A DNA stretch of 64,000 nucleotides from Actinacidiphila cocklensis (GTDB taxonomy: Bacteria; Actinomycetota; Actinomycetes; Streptomycetales; Streptomycetaceae), in NCBI RefSeq assembly GCF_907177275.1, contig NZ_CAJSLV010000050.1, forward strand, positions 89,258-153,257, given 5' to 3'. Shown here one piece after another: positions 34,722 through 43,432 of the stretch. Numbering within the stretch: position 1 is the first letter of the stretch; every line of letters begins with the position of its first letter. Below the pieces are notes generated by a model. The model was not told the DNA's origin and searched no databases. It worked only from the letters and a program-made list of their open reading frames with translations. The translations under genes and the position numbers were made by a program.

Positions 34722-34742
34722 TTGTACAGTCTTGTTGTACAA
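34722..34742. promoter_or_regulatory. MarR operator
   Basis: TTGTACA (34722-34728) and TGTACAA (34736-34742) are perfect inverted arms with a 7-base spacer, in the middle of the gap between MarR and the MBL gene. The site is AT-richer than its surroundings. Confidence 0.7.
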
Positions 34743-34777
34743 ATGAGTGACAGTAAAGACGAAAGGACGTGCCGGTC

Positions 34778-35419
34778 ATGGAGCTCACCAAGTTCGGACA
34801 TGCGTGTGTGCAGCTTGAGAAGGACGGGCGCCGCCTGGTCATCGACCCGGGTGGCCTGAGTGACGCGACAGCGCTGGAAGGCGCCGATGCCGTGCTCGTC
34901 ACGCACGAGCACTTCGACCACTTCTCGGAGGCGGTACTGCGGCGGGCGGCCGCGGCTCGTCCGGGCCTGCAGATCTGGACCAACCCTTCGGTCGCGAAGC
35001 GACTGGACGGCCTCGGCACGCAGGTCTCCACCACGGGGGACGGGGACGCCTTCACCGTCGCCGGCTTTGACGTCCGTGTTCACGGCGCCTGGCATGCGGT
35101 CATCCACCCCGACGTTCCGCGTATCCCCAACATCGGTTTCCTTGTGGACGACGCCCTCTTCCACCCCGGCGACGCCCTGACCGTCCCCGATGGTCCCGTC
35201 GGTACGTTGCTGCTACCGGTCCACGCTCCATGGTCCACCGTCGGCGATCTCATCGACTACGTGCGCGAGGTCGCCCCGCGGGATGCCTACGCCGTACACG
35301 ACGGCGCCCTCAATGACATCGGCGCCACGATGGTCGAAGGCTTCCTCGGCGAGGGAGGCCCAGGGGTTCCGGCCCGCTACCACCGGCTGACCGCGGGGAT
35401 GAGGGCGCGGATCGACTGA
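34778..35419 (+). CDS. MBL-fold metallo-hydrolase (UlaG-like)
   Basis: 213 residues from ATG 34778, with AAAGGA ten bases upstream; an in-frame GTG at 34769 would be too close to that site. The first strand MELTKFGHACVQLEKDGRRLVIDPGG with H43-E-H45-F-D47-H48, then FHPGDALTVPDG and AVHDGALND carry the zinc ligands. The initial pair of strands with an Asp-Pro-Gly turn belongs to the UlaG-type lactonase/phosphodiesterase subgroup. Substrate unknown. Target of the divergent MarR. Confidence 0.85.
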   Translation: MELTKFGHACVQLEKDGRRLVIDPGGLSDATALEGADAVLVTHEHFDHFSEAVLRRAAAARPGLQIWTNPSVAKRLDGLGTQVSTTGDGDAFTVAGFDVRVHGAWHAVIHPDVPRIPNIGFLVDDALFHPGDALTVPDGPVGTLLLPVHAPWSTVGDLIDYVREVAPRDAYAVHDGALNDIGATMVEGFLGEGGPGVPARYHRLTAGMRARID

Positions 35420-35528
35420 GGGCCGGCCTTCGACCAGTCCGATCTGGTGGCCGGGGGCACCTTCCGGCTCGGTGCGATGCCCGTAGCCAGACCGCTGCGC
35501 CCTGGTGCGAAGCGGGTGATCGCCGGGA

Positions 35529-35912
35529 TCAACCCGCCGGGCGAACCCGAGCAGAAGCAGCGGCTTCCGCCGCCTCCTGGAAGTCGGCGATGTCCCCGCC
35601 GTGCTCCCTGGCCCAGTTCGTCAGAACCTCGATGGGTTCGATGAGGGTCCGGCCGAGGTCGGTGAGGCTGTATTCCACCCGCCTCGGCGCTTCGGCACGG
35701 CGGTTGACCAGGCCGTACTCCTGGAGCCGGCGCAGCGTCTGGGTGAGGACCTTGCGCGAGACGCCGCCGATGAGGTTGACGAGTTCACCGTGCCTGCGAG
35801 GTCCCTGGCTGAGGCCGAAGAGCGCGAGTACGGCCCACTTGTCGGAGATGATCTCGACCGCCAGACGAGTGGGGCAGTCGGCGAGGAAGGCTGCTCCGTC
35901 CACGTTCTGCAT
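35529..35912 (-). CDS. HxlR-family regulator
   Basis: 127 residues from ATG 35912 (MQNVDGAAFLADCPTRL); a GTG at 35942 would add ten residues and is possible. HxlR winged helix: the Cys12 of DCPTRLAVEIISDKWAVLALFGL, RHGELVNLIGGVSRKVLTQTLRRLQEYGLVNRRAE and the strongly basic wing PRRVEYSLTDLGRTL. The conserved N-terminal Cys fits a sensor of electrophiles or oxidants (YodB/CatR group). It is divergent from the oxidoreductase at 36007, its probable target. Confidence 0.85.
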   Translation of the reverse strand: MQNVDGAAFLADCPTRLAVEIISDKWAVLALFGLSQGPRRHGELVNLIGGVSRKVLTQTLRRLQEYGLVNRRAEAPRRVEYSLTDLGRTLIEPIEVLTNWAREHGGDIADFQEAAEAAASARVRPAG

Positions 35913-36006
35913 GAAAGTCGAAGGTACCAGGAGGTAACCCACGGCTCCGTAGCGTTTTCCCCGATGAGCCGATCAGCCGATCAGCACCGGATGCGGAGGA
36001 GCCACC

Positions 36007-36996
36007 ATGCCACGAGTCGTCATCTTCGACGAGTTCGGCGGGCCTGAGGTCATGCACGTCGTCGAGGAGGCCCTTGCCGAGCCTGCGGCCGGCGAGGTCC
36101 GGGTCAGGATGGAGGCGTTCGCAGTCAACCCGCTCGACCAGATGATGCGTTCCGGTGCCTCGCCCGCACCGGTCCCCCTGCCGCAGGCCCGCCTGGGTGT
36201 CGAAGGAACCGGCGTCGTCGACGCGCTGGGGCCTGGGACCACTGGGCTGAGCATCGGTGATCCGGTCATCCTCACGGCCGTTCCGGACGCGAACGTGCGG
36301 GGCAGCTACGCCGACTACACCACGGTGCCCGCGAGCCGGGTCGTCGTCCGGCCGACCGGGCTCGGCATCACGGAGGCGGCGGCGGTCTGGGTCGCCTTCT
36401 CCACCGCCTACGGCGCGCTCGTCGAGAAGGCGGGGATGCGGCCCGGCGACCACGTCCTCATCACCGCCGCGTCCGGCGGCGTCGGCCGGGCGGCGATGCA
36501 GATCGCCCGTCAGATCGGTGCCGTGCCCATCGCCGTGACCCGGCACGCCGCGAAGGAGGACGAGCTGCTCGCCGCAGGCGCCGCCGCGGTCGTCGCCACC
36601 GACCACGCGGACATCGTCGAAGCCGTCGCCCACCACACCGGCGGGACCGGCGCGGACGTCGTCCTCGACCTCGTCATGGGCCCCGGCCAGCAGGATCTCC
36701 TGAAGGCGGCCCGCCCCGGCGGAACGCTGGTCGCCGCGGGCTTCCTGGACCCTCGGCCCGCACCTTTCCCAGCAGGCCCGCCGCTCACGGTCTTCAGCTA
36801 CCGGAGCTTCGAGCACACCCTCGACGCCGTCGTGGTCAAGCGCATGGCGGCCTTCCTGAACGCGGGCCTGCGCCTCGGTGCGCTACGGCCCGCTGTCGAC
36901 GACAAGGCGTTCTCCCTCGACGCCGTGGTCGAGGCACACCGCCACCTCGAGAAGGGGTTGCACGCCGGGAAGAAGATCGTCGTGACGACCTCCTGA
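36007..36996 (+). CDS. NADP-dependent zinc-type (quinone) oxidoreductase
   Basis: 329 residues from ATG 36007, with GGAGGAG upstream. Medium-chain dehydrogenase fold without the structural zinc Cys cluster: VVIFDEFGGPEVMHVVEE, LGVEGTGVVDALGPG, the Rossmann motif HVLITAASGGVGRAAMQ and VDDKAFSLDAVVEAHRHLE at the C-end. This is the quinone-oxidoreductase (QOR)/zeta-crystallin branch, which reduces quinones or enones with NADPH. Together with the divergent HxlR it forms a classic electrophile response unit. The Arg/Lys near residue 180 (VTRHAAKE) suggests NADPH. Confidence 0.9.
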   Translation: MPRVVIFDEFGGPEVMHVVEEALAEPAAGEVRVRMEAFAVNPLDQMMRSGASPAPVPLPQARLGVEGTGVVDALGPGTTGLSIGDPVILTAVPDANVRGSYADYTTVPASRVVVRPTGLGITEAAAVWVAFSTAYGALVEKAGMRPGDHVLITAASGGVGRAAMQIARQIGAVPIAVTRHAAKEDELLAAGAAAVVATDHADIVEAVAHHTGGTGADVVLDLVMGPGQQDLLKAARPGGTLVAAGFLDPRPAPFPAGPPLTVFSYRSFEHTLDAVVVKRMAAFLNAGLRLGALRPAVDDKAFSLDAVVEAHRHLEKGLHAGKKIVVTTS

Positions 36997-37153
36997 GGCA
37001 GGTCGGGTTCGGCCAGGATCCGCGGCGAATGTCCTTTGGTGGACTGCCGGCTGCTCGGAATCGTCTTCCGGGTATCGATGGTGAGCGCTGCCCCACGGGG
37101 GATCCGCCGCGCCGACCCGCGCCGGTGAGGAGGCTCACCGTGGCGACCGTGGG

Positions 37154-37180
37154 TGTCACACGTTCGGGCCGGGCGGTGTC
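37154..37180 (+). promoter_or_regulatory. ECF41-type promoter of the CMD-sigma unit
   Basis: TGTCACA (37154-37160), exactly 16 bases, then TGTC (37177-37180): the ECF41 consensus as I remember it is TGTCACA-N16-CGTC. The match is perfect in the -35 box and spacing and has one change in the -10. The CMD gene starts 46 bases downstream. It implies that the sigma factor encoded in this operon drives its own transcription. Confidence 0.8.
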
Positions 37181-37225
37181 TTCATGCCGAACTGCCCCAC
37201 AGGGGCGCCTACAAGGAGAGACGTC

Positions 37226-37804
37226 ATGACACTGCGCCTGCCGAAGGCCGAGCTTCCCGCCGAGCTCAAGGAGAACATGATCAAGCAGCTGGGCGTTGTG
37301 CCCGAGAATGTCGAGGTGCTGTGGCACAGCCCCCGGGTGACACAGGACAATCTGGAGTTCGGTAGCAAGGTGGGGGCGTGGAAGGCGGTCGACCCGGGCC
37401 TGAAATCGTTCGCGCACATGGCCGTCGCGGCGCAGGTCGGCTGCAGCTGGTGCCTGGACGTCGGCTATTTTCAGGCGCAGAACGAGAACCTGGACCTGGC
37501 CAGGGCGAGCCAGGTGCCGCGCTGGCGGGAGGCGGACGTTTTCACAGCACTGGACCGCGACGTCATGGGGTATGCCGAGGCGGTGACGAACACGCCGCCG
37601 ACCGTCACCGACGAGCAGTACGCATCCCTCCTTGAGCGGCTCGGGACGGAGGCGATGGTGGAGCTCACCGCGTTCATCGCCTATGTCAACCTGGCGACCC
37701 GGGCCAACGTGGCGAACGGGGTCACCTCGCAGGGATTCTCCGACGCCTGCGAGATCCCGCTGGCCAAGCGCCCGGCGACGTCCCACGCAGGGTCCGCGGC
37801 GTGA
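37226..37804 (+). CDS. Carboxymuconolactone decarboxylase (AhpD-like) domain protein
   Basis: 192 residues from ATG 37226, behind AAGGAGAG. The helical CMD fold carries the CxxC of VGCSWCLDVG (C73, C76), typical of AhpD-like peroxidase or thiol-redox members. LGTEAMVELTAFIAYVNLATRAN follows. Its stop overlaps the sigma factor start (GTGA), so the two are coupled. CMD-type proteins are one of the three standard partners (COE: carboxymuconolactone decarboxylase, oxidoreductase, epimerase) of ECF41 sigma factors, which supports both assignments. Presumed substrate: a reactive small molecule or peroxide. Confidence 0.9.
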   Translation: MTLRLPKAELPAELKENMIKQLGVVPENVEVLWHSPRVTQDNLEFGSKVGAWKAVDPGLKSFAHMAVAAQVGCSWCLDVGYFQAQNENLDLARASQVPRWREADVFTALDRDVMGYAEAVTNTPPTVTDEQYASLLERLGTEAMVELTAFIAYVNLATRANVANGVTSQGFSDACEIPLAKRPATSHAGSAA

Positions 37805-38661
37805 CGCAGGACCCGTTCGTCGCCCACCGCAGCCTGCTGTTCACTGTCGCCTACGAGATGCTCGGCTCTGCGGCCGACGCCGAGGACGTGCTGCAGGAGA
37901 CCTGGCTGCGGTGGTCCGGCGTCGACCGGGCACAGGTCCACGACCCGAGGGCGTACCTCGTGCGGGCCGTCACCCGGCAGTCGCTCAACCGCATGCGCGC
38001 ACTCTCACGCCGTCGTGAGGACTATGTGGGCGAATGGCTGCCCGAGCCGTTGCTCACCCACCCCGACGTGGCAGACGACGTCGAGCTCGCGGAAAGCGTC
38101 TCCATCGCGCTGCTGACCGTCCTGGAGACCCTCGGACCGTTGCAACGCGCGGTGTTCGTGCTCCGCGAGGTCTTCGCCATGCCGTACGAGGAGGTCGGCG
38201 AAGCCGTGGGCAAGACCCCGGCGGCGGTCCGGCAGATCGCCCGGCGCGCCCGAGACCACGTCGCCGCCCGGCAACCGCGCGTCACGGTGAGCCGGTCGGA
38301 GCACAAGGCCGTCGTGGACCGCTTCGTCGCCGCGCTGCACACCGGACGCATCCAGGACCTCCTGGAGGTCATGGCGCCGGACGTGGTCCTCATCGCCGAC
38401 GGAGGCGGGATCACAGCCGCCGCTCTGGCCCCCGTCCACGGGGCCGAACTCGTGGCAACGATGCTCGCCGGCACGGACCGGTCCGCATCCGAAACCACGA
38501 CGGTATATCTCAACGGCGCCCCCGCCGTCCGGATCGAATCCGCCGCTGGAGGGGCCACAGTCAGCCTCGTGATCGCGAATGGGCGCATCACCCGGATCTA
38601 CGCGACGTCCAATCCGCACAAGCTGACACGACTCGACCGACCAGCCGATCTCACCAGGTAG
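37801..38661 (+). CDS. ECF41 sigma factor (SigJ-like)
   Basis: 286 residues; GTG 37801 overlaps the CMD stop. Sigma region 2 (HRSLLFTVAYEMLGSAADAEDVLQETWLRW) and region 4 (LGPLQRAVFVLREVFAMPYEEVGEAVGKTPAAVRQIARRARDHV) precede a C-terminal SnoaL-like extension of about 110 residues. The extension holds the linker WLPEPL (in GEWLPEPLLTHPDV), ADGGG and NPHKL, the features of ECF41, where the C-terminal domain acts in place of an anti-sigma factor. It is transcribed with the CMD gene from an ECF41-like promoter, so a positive loop is likely. Confidence 0.9.
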   Translation: MTQDPFVAHRSLLFTVAYEMLGSAADAEDVLQETWLRWSGVDRAQVHDPRAYLVRAVTRQSLNRMRALSRRREDYVGEWLPEPLLTHPDVADDVELAESVSIALLTVLETLGPLQRAVFVLREVFAMPYEEVGEAVGKTPAAVRQIARRARDHVAARQPRVTVSRSEHKAVVDRFVAALHTGRIQDLLEVMAPDVVLIADGGGITAAALAPVHGAELVATMLAGTDRSASETTTVYLNGAPAVRIESAAGGATVSLVIANGRITRIYATSNPHKLTRLDRPADLTR

Positions 38662-38823
38662 CTGGGGTTCGGATGTTCCGGGGATGTCACAGCCGGAACA
38701 CCCGCCGCGGCGCCGCGGAGGGGGAGGAGGAGGAAGCAAGCGCATGACCCGTCGCAGGCCTGTGCAGCTCACTCACGGGTAGGAAGAGGCTGTCCCACCT
38801 CGCCGAAGGAAGGATGGTCGCCC

Positions 38824-39201
38824 ATGGAACCGGAGTCAGCCGAGGGCGTGGTGCAGGCGGTCGTCCTGTACCACGGCCGCCTGCTGTTGATCGACGATGG
38901 CGGAGGGTGGGCCTTGCCGTCCGGCAGGCCCGAGCTCAGTGAATCCGCCGGGGCCACCGCGGCCCGCGCCGTCTACGAACTTACCGGCTACCTCGTCGAC
39001 GGCACCGAACCTCTGACGTCGACCCGACCCGGAGGACCGGACGACCCTTCGGCGGTGATATGCCAGTTGCTGAGCGAGTCCCCCTCGGACGGCGCTTCCC
39101 TCCCCCGCTCCCATGTGCGTTGGACGCCGATCCCCGAGGCCGTCGACTCCGGCCTCTCCGCATCCGTGCGCTCTTACCTCCGGGGCCACACTCGCGTGTG
39201 A
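38824..39201 (+). CDS. NUDIX-fold protein with a degenerate NUDIX box
   Basis: 125 residues from ATG 38824. The beginning VVQAVVLYHGRLLLIDDGGGWALPSGRPELSES and the final WTPIPEA (the C-terminal NUDIX strand) belong to the NUDIX fold. The catalytic box Gx5Ex7REUxEExGU is only partly kept: G and the first E are there (GRPELSES), but REU reads RAV and EE reads EL. So pyrophosphohydrolase activity is doubtful; it may be a binding protein. It is short, and no neighbour shares its regulation. Confidence is moderate because of the divergence. Confidence 0.6.
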   Translation: MEPESAEGVVQAVVLYHGRLLLIDDGGGWALPSGRPELSESAGATAARAVYELTGYLVDGTEPLTSTRPGGPDDPSAVICQLLSESPSDGASLPRSHVRWTPIPEAVDSGLSASVRSYLRGHTRV

Positions 39202-39411
39202 CATACCCGCGTCAGCCGCCCACGACCGCCAAAGGCCAACCAGCCGTCGACCGGGCTCCTTCCAGCGGGACGAGACGGGTGTCGCACCGGTAGATGCGGC
39301 TGCGACGCCGTGTGCACACGGCGACCACGACCGTTCGGCGAGGGGCGGGCCGGCGAGTTCGCCGAGGGCGGTGAACGGACGTGACGCGACTGACGTGTGT
39401 CACGGCTGGTG

Positions 39412-40380
39412 TCAGGCGGCCCGGGCGCCGGAGCGGGTTCCCGCGGTGAACACCCCGGCCCCGAGCTGTTCGAGCAGCAGCCCTTCCCTGGTCGACCAGG
39501 GACAGATCGTCACGGTGTCGGCATCGCACGCTTCCATCAGGGCCTCCGCGACGAGGGCTCCGGCCAGTGCCTGCTCGGCGCGGTGGGAGGAGATGCCGGG
39601 CAGCTCGTTGCGGCGGGCCGGGCTGGTGCCGGCCATGAGGGTGATCACCGCTTGCAGCGCGCCCAGGGTCAGGCGAGATCGCAACCGCGGCCGGAGCCGG
39701 GGGGACGCAGTGGCGGCGGCGAGCCGCGCGAGCTGGGCGAAGGTCTTCGAGCAGGCCACGACGTCCGCCCCGGGTTCGGCCCCTGGCAGGCCGTCGACCT
39801 CCGCGAGAGACCGGCGCAGATGCCGCCGGGCGGCGGCGAGGTGGCGTGCGGAGGGCGCGACACCCCCGGGCAGCAACTCGCGGGTGACGCGACGTGCCCC
39901 CAGCGGCAGGGAGCACACGGTCCGGGGCACGGCCCCGCTGCCGGAGGCTGTCTCCAACGTGCCGCCGCCGATGTCCAGGACCAGCAGCTCCCCCGCTGCG
40001 GCGCCTGCCCATTGGCGCGCGGCCACGTAGGCGAGCCGGGCTTCCTCCTCGCCGGGTAGGACCTGCAGCCGTATGCCGGTGGTCCGCGCCACCCGGTCGA
40101 TGATCTCGCCGCGGTTGGGCGCGTCGCGGATGACGGAGGTGGCGAAGGCGAACACCTCGGGCAGAGGCACATGGGGGTCGGCGAACAGCGCTTCGGTCAC
40201 CGCCTCTTCCACGCTCCTCACCCCCGGCTTGCGCAGTCGCCCGTCCGCCCCGAGGGCCTGGCCCAAACCAAGACGGACCTTCCGGGTCAGCACCGGTCGC
40301 AGTCCCCCGCCGGCCTCGCGCCGCGCCACGGTGAGCAGCACGCTGTGGCAGCCGACATCGAGGACAGCTGCCTGGCGCAT
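39412..40380 (-). CDS. Ppx/GppA phosphatase family protein
   Basis: 322 residues from ATG 40380 with GGGAGGTGGAGG upstream. ASKHA ATPase fold: VLDVGCHSVLLTV, PEVFAFATSVIRDAPNRGEIIDRV, VLPGEEEARLAY, LLVLDIGGGTLETASG and the C-terminal HRAEQALAGALVAEALMEA. Exopolyphosphatase or (p)ppGpp-pyrophosphatase homolog; it has only the catalytic first half (about 320 residues, like the Streptomyces Ppx2-type proteins), without the HD-like domain. It would act on polyphosphate or pppGpp. An upstream ATG 40422 extends the N-end without improvement. Confidence 0.85.
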   Translation of the reverse strand: MRQAAVLDVGCHSVLLTVARREAGGGLRPVLTRKVRLGLGQALGADGRLRKPGVRSVEEAVTEALFADPHVPLPEVFAFATSVIRDAPNRGEIIDRVARTTGIRLQVLPGEEEARLAYVAARQWAGAAAGELLVLDIGGGTLETASGSGAVPRTVCSLPLGARRVTRELLPGGVAPSARHLAAARRHLRRSLAEVDGLPGAEPGADVVACSKTFAQLARLAAATASPRLRPRLRSRLTLGALQAVITLMAGTSPARRNELPGISSHRAEQALAGALVAEALMEACDADTVTICPWSTREGLLLEQLGAGVFTAGTRSGARAA

Positions 40381-40616
40381 CCTCCACCTCCCGCGTCTCG
40401 GCCGACCGTTCGGCCGGGACATGCCTACCCCGGTGGCGCGCGAACAGTCCCGGGCAGGCAGCGCCGGGCGCGTCCTCGGTGCGTCGTTCCCACGACGGGG
40501 TCCGGCCCGGCCTGGCCTGAGCCTCCCTCCCCGATCAGCTGGAGACCTGCCGCGGAGGTTCCGCCGATGAGTTTCCGGCGGTTGTGCGGTCTACCGGTCG
40601 TCGAAAGGAGCGCACC

Positions 40617-41222
40617 ATGCGCAAGATCATCGTTTGCACGTTCCTGACGCTGGACGGCGTCATGCAGGCACCGGGCGGTCCGGACGAGGACACTCAGAGC
40701 GGCTTCGAGTACGGCGGCTGGCAGAAGCCGGTGTCCGACGACGAGGTCGGCACGGCCATCGCCGGTTGGTACGAGCGCTCCGACGCGATGCTGCTCGGCC
40801 GCAAGACGTACGAGATCTTCGCGTCGTACTGGCCGACCGCCGATCCCGGCAACCCGTTCACCGAGCGGATGAACAGCATGCACAAGTACGTGGCGTCACG
40901 GACCCTGGCGTCCGTCGCGTGGCGGAACTCAACGCTGCTGGAGGGCGACACCGTCCACGCCGTGCGCAAGCTGAAAGCGTCCGACGGCGGCGATATCAAC
41001 GTCGTGGGCAGCGGCGACCTCGCCCAGACCCTCATGCGGCACGACCTCGTCGACGAGTACCGGCTGACCATCCATCCGGTGATCATCGGCACCGGCAAGC
41101 GGCTGTTCGACGACGGAGCGATCCCCACCGCGCTGGAGCCGGTGAGCGTCTCGACGACAAAGGGCGGCACCATCGTCGGCGTCTACCGGCCGAACGGCAA
41201 GCCCAGTTACGACAGCTACTGA
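40617..41222 (+). CDS. Dihydrofolate-reductase-fold (RibD C-terminal) family protein
   Basis: 201 residues from ATG 40617, with AAAGGAG upstream. MRKIIVCTFLTLDGVMQAPGG starts the fold; LLGRKTYEIFASYWP is the cofactor helix, and VVGSGDLAQTLMRHDLVDEYRLTIHPVIIGTGKRLF is the RibD C-terminal signature. Members act as NADPH-dependent reductases of unknown physiological substrate in Actinobacteria. Expected to be cytoplasmic. It is divergent from the Ppx gene with over 230 bases between. Confidence 0.9.
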   Translation: MRKIIVCTFLTLDGVMQAPGGPDEDTQSGFEYGGWQKPVSDDEVGTAIAGWYERSDAMLLGRKTYEIFASYWPTADPGNPFTERMNSMHKYVASRTLASVAWRNSTLLEGDTVHAVRKLKASDGGDINVVGSGDLAQTLMRHDLVDEYRLTIHPVIIGTGKRLFDDGAIPTALEPVSVSTTKGGTIVGVYRPNGKPSYDSY

Positions 41223-41309
41223 CCCGCCCCCGGGCGCTCGAACCCGCAACTGCCCGACCGCGCATTCTGCTCACGGGCAGCGAGCGGGGCGCGCCCTGGG
41301 CCGAAGCAG

Positions 41310-41900
41310 TCAGTGCAGGCGCTTGCGGACCGCGCCGACAGCCGCGGTGGTGCTGTCGGCGGCACCGTCGGCTGCGTCACCGATCCTGTGGGCGACCGCG
41401 TGCGCATGGTCGACGACCGACTGCGCCTGCGCGGCAACGGCATCAGATGCGTGGCCGGCGGCGCCCCGCGTGCGGTAGGCGAGAGAGGGCTTGCCGTGAG
41501 TGTCGGCGGCGGCAAGCAGCAGCCCGCCGAGCATCGAGGTGTTCTTGAGGAACTGCGCCCGCTGTTCGTCTCGCTCGGCGGGGTCCTCGATCGTCCAGTA
41601 GCGATGGGCCGCGAGGGTTGTGGGCACCAGGGTCGCGGCGAGCGCCAGCGAGGCCAGTCGCGGTACGCGTCCCAGCGCGAGCAGGACGCCGGCGCCCAGT
41701 TGCACGGCTCCGGCCAGACGCACGAGCTGCTCCGGGCTCTCCGGCAGCAGGGACGTGCGGGGCGCGACCGACGATGCCACCGGTTCCACGAACGACTTCA
41801 CCTCGGGCACGAGTCGCGCGGGATCGCGCACCGCGTCGTATCCGCCGGAGATGAACAACGAGGCCAGCATGGGGCGGGCGAACCTGCGCAGAACAGTCAT
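41310..41900 (-). CDS. DoxX-family membrane protein
   Basis: 196 residues from ATG 41900. DoxX: MTVLRRFARPMLASLFISGGYDAVRDPARLVP, LVRLAGAVQLGAGVLLALG and AATLVPTTLAAHRYWTIEDPAERDEQRAQFLKNTSMLGGLLLAAADT give the four short helices. After them a charged tail of about 45 residues, rich in Ala (SDAVAAQAQSVVDHAHAVAHRIGDAADG), probably forms a helix, an addition not present in all members. DoxX proteins help detoxify thiols or peroxides; here the tail may mediate protein contacts. Its stop is only 49 bases from the MarR coding region on the same strand. Confidence 0.85.
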   Translation of the reverse strand: MTVLRRFARPMLASLFISGGYDAVRDPARLVPEVKSFVEPVASSVAPRTSLLPESPEQLVRLAGAVQLGAGVLLALGRVPRLASLALAATLVPTTLAAHRYWTIEDPAERDEQRAQFLKNTSMLGGLLLAAADTHGKPSLAYRTRGAAGHASDAVAAQAQSVVDHAHAVAHRIGDAADGAADSTTAAVGAVRKRLH

Positions 41901-41949
41901 GGCGGTCGGATGCCCCGCCGCGGACGGTGAACACCTTGGGCGGCGTTGG

Positions 41950-42378
41950 TTACGAACGCGTGATCGCCTGCTCCAGCAGGCCCTGGAGGACCCGCTGCTG
42001 TTCGGCGTCGAGTCCGGCAAGGGGTGAGTCCTGGACGAGGAGTTCGAGGAGACGCTCGCGCAGGTCGACGCCTTCCGGGGCGAGGACCAGGAGCTTGGCG
42101 CGGCGGTCGGTGGGGTGGGGGCGGCGCTCGACCAGGCCCTGCTTCTCCAGCTTGTCGATCACGAAGGTGGCATTGGACGGCTCACAGCCCATGCGTTCGG
42201 CAAGCTCGCGCATCGTCATCGGCCCGGTCATCTCCCGCAGTGCCGTCGCCTGGGCCGCGGTGAGGCCCAGGCGGACAGCGCGCTCGCGTACGTGCTGGGC
42301 GATCTGCTGCGCCATTCCGTTGAGAAGGCCGCAGAGCTCCCGCTCGGCGGTGATGTGCGACTGCGAGGGCAACGTCAT
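41950..42378 (-). CDS. MarR-family repressor
   Basis: 142 residues from ATG 42378. MarR winged helix: AQATALREMTGPMTMRELAERMGCEPSNATFVIDKLEKQGLVERRPHPTDRRAKLLVLAPEG with the basic wing DRRAK. It is located between DoxX (same strand, 49 bases downstream) and a divergent MBL hydrolase and MFS gene. A 40-bp symmetrical sequence in the intergenic region is its probable binding site, so it may control the whole cluster 41310-44755. Confidence 0.9.
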   Translation of the reverse strand: MTLPSQSHITAERELCGLLNGMAQQIAQHVRERAVRLGLTAAQATALREMTGPMTMRELAERMGCEPSNATFVIDKLEKQGLVERRPHPTDRRAKLLVLAPEGVDLRERLLELLVQDSPLAGLDAEQQRVLQGLLEQAITRS

Positions 42379-42399
42379 GCGTCCATCCTAGCAAGTCCA

Positions 42400-42439
42400 T
42401 CAAGCATGAATATTTCAAGCTTGCATGATTCTAGCTTGA
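42400..42439. promoter_or_regulatory. 40-bp imperfect palindrome, MarR operator
   Basis: Outer arms TCAAGC (42400-42405) and GCTTGA (42434-42439) and an inner CAAGCTTG (42416-42423) share the same centre at 42419.5; 14 of the 20 paired positions match. The region is AT-rich between GC-rich genes. It occupies the gap between the divergent MarR and MBL genes. Confidence 0.75.
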
Positions 42440-42499
42440 CTCATATGGTTGCGCCGTCGCCTCCGAGGGGCACGGCGACCACCTGTGAGGAGGAAGGCG

Positions 42500-43378
42500 A
42501 TGGGGATCAAGGCGTACTCCGATACCGAGCGGCCGCACCGGCCGGCCGGTGTGCGTTCGATACGGCTGGGCGACACGAAGGTGTCCTACGTACCGGACGG
42601 TGCGGTACAGCTCAGGCCGCGCGAGCTGTTTCCCGACAGCACCGGTGAGGCGTGGGCCGCCCACCCCGAATACCTGGACGGGTCAGGCAACCTGGTGGCG
42701 AGCATCGGCGGCCTGCTGGTGGAGAACGGTGACCGTGCGCTGCTGATCGACGCGGGCTTCGGACCGCAGTCCTGGTCGCCCGCGCCCGACGGACCGCGCG
42801 GCGCGATCCACGGAGGCGCGCTCCTGGAGAGCCTGGCCGAACTCGGCCGCAGGCCCGAGGAGATCGAGGCGGTGGCCATCACCCACCTGCACCCCGACCA
42901 CACCGGCTGGGCCTGGCACCCCGCCCCGGGCCTCGACCGCCCCGCGTTCGCCCACGCCGAGTACCTCGTGTCGGAGCCGGAATGGGTCTCGCACCGCGAT
43001 CAGTTGGAGCCGCGCGAGGCCGCGGGCCTGGCACCGTACGTCCGCACCGTGTCCGACGGGCAGGAGGTCTTCCCCGGGGTACGGATGCGGGTCGCCGCCG
43101 GACACTCGCCCGGACACGCCGAGTTCGTCATCAGTTCCGGCGCCAGGCAGCTGATCGCCTTCGGCGATGCGCTGCACTCGCCGATCCAGGTCGCCCACCC
43201 CGAATGGTCCTCGGCCTTCGACCACGATCCCGTCCGGTCGGCCGGCCATCGCCGCAGTCTCCTCGCCGAACTGGCGGAGCCCGGCACGACCGGCTTCGGC
43301 ATCCACTTCGCCGGCGCGGTCTTCGGGCACGTCGAACGTGACGGCGACCGCTCCAGGTGGCACCCCCTGGACGCCTGA
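42500..43378 (+). CDS. MBL-fold metallo-hydrolase (lactonase-like)
   Basis: 292 residues from ATG 42500, behind GAGGAGGAAGG. The motif TH129LH131PD133H134TGW, the later AAGHSPGHAEF (His) and AFGDALHSPIQ (Asp) are the dinuclear zinc ligands. The lengths and the HLHPDHTGW motif are as in quorum-quenching lactonases of the AiiA/AttM type and other organic hydrolases. A lactone or ester is plausible. It is followed after 54 bases by an MFS exporter; together they look like a detoxification unit under MarR. Confidence 0.9.
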   Translation: MGIKAYSDTERPHRPAGVRSIRLGDTKVSYVPDGAVQLRPRELFPDSTGEAWAAHPEYLDGSGNLVASIGGLLVENGDRALLIDAGFGPQSWSPAPDGPRGAIHGGALLESLAELGRRPEEIEAVAITHLHPDHTGWAWHPAPGLDRPAFAHAEYLVSEPEWVSHRDQLEPREAAGLAPYVRTVSDGQEVFPGVRMRVAAGHSPGHAEFVISSGARQLIAFGDALHSPIQVAHPEWSSAFDHDPVRSAGHRRSLLAELAEPGTTGFGIHFAGAVFGHVERDGDRSRWHPLDA

Positions 43379-43432
43379 CACCGCACCGGGACGCTCGCAC
43401 CTGGTGAAGTACCGACGGCAACGGGGTAGATC

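Noticed and set aside
38686..38710. Second TGTCACA after the ECF41 sigma gene
   Set aside because: Sixteen bases later there is CGGC, not CGTC or TGTC, so it is not a good ECF41 promoter.
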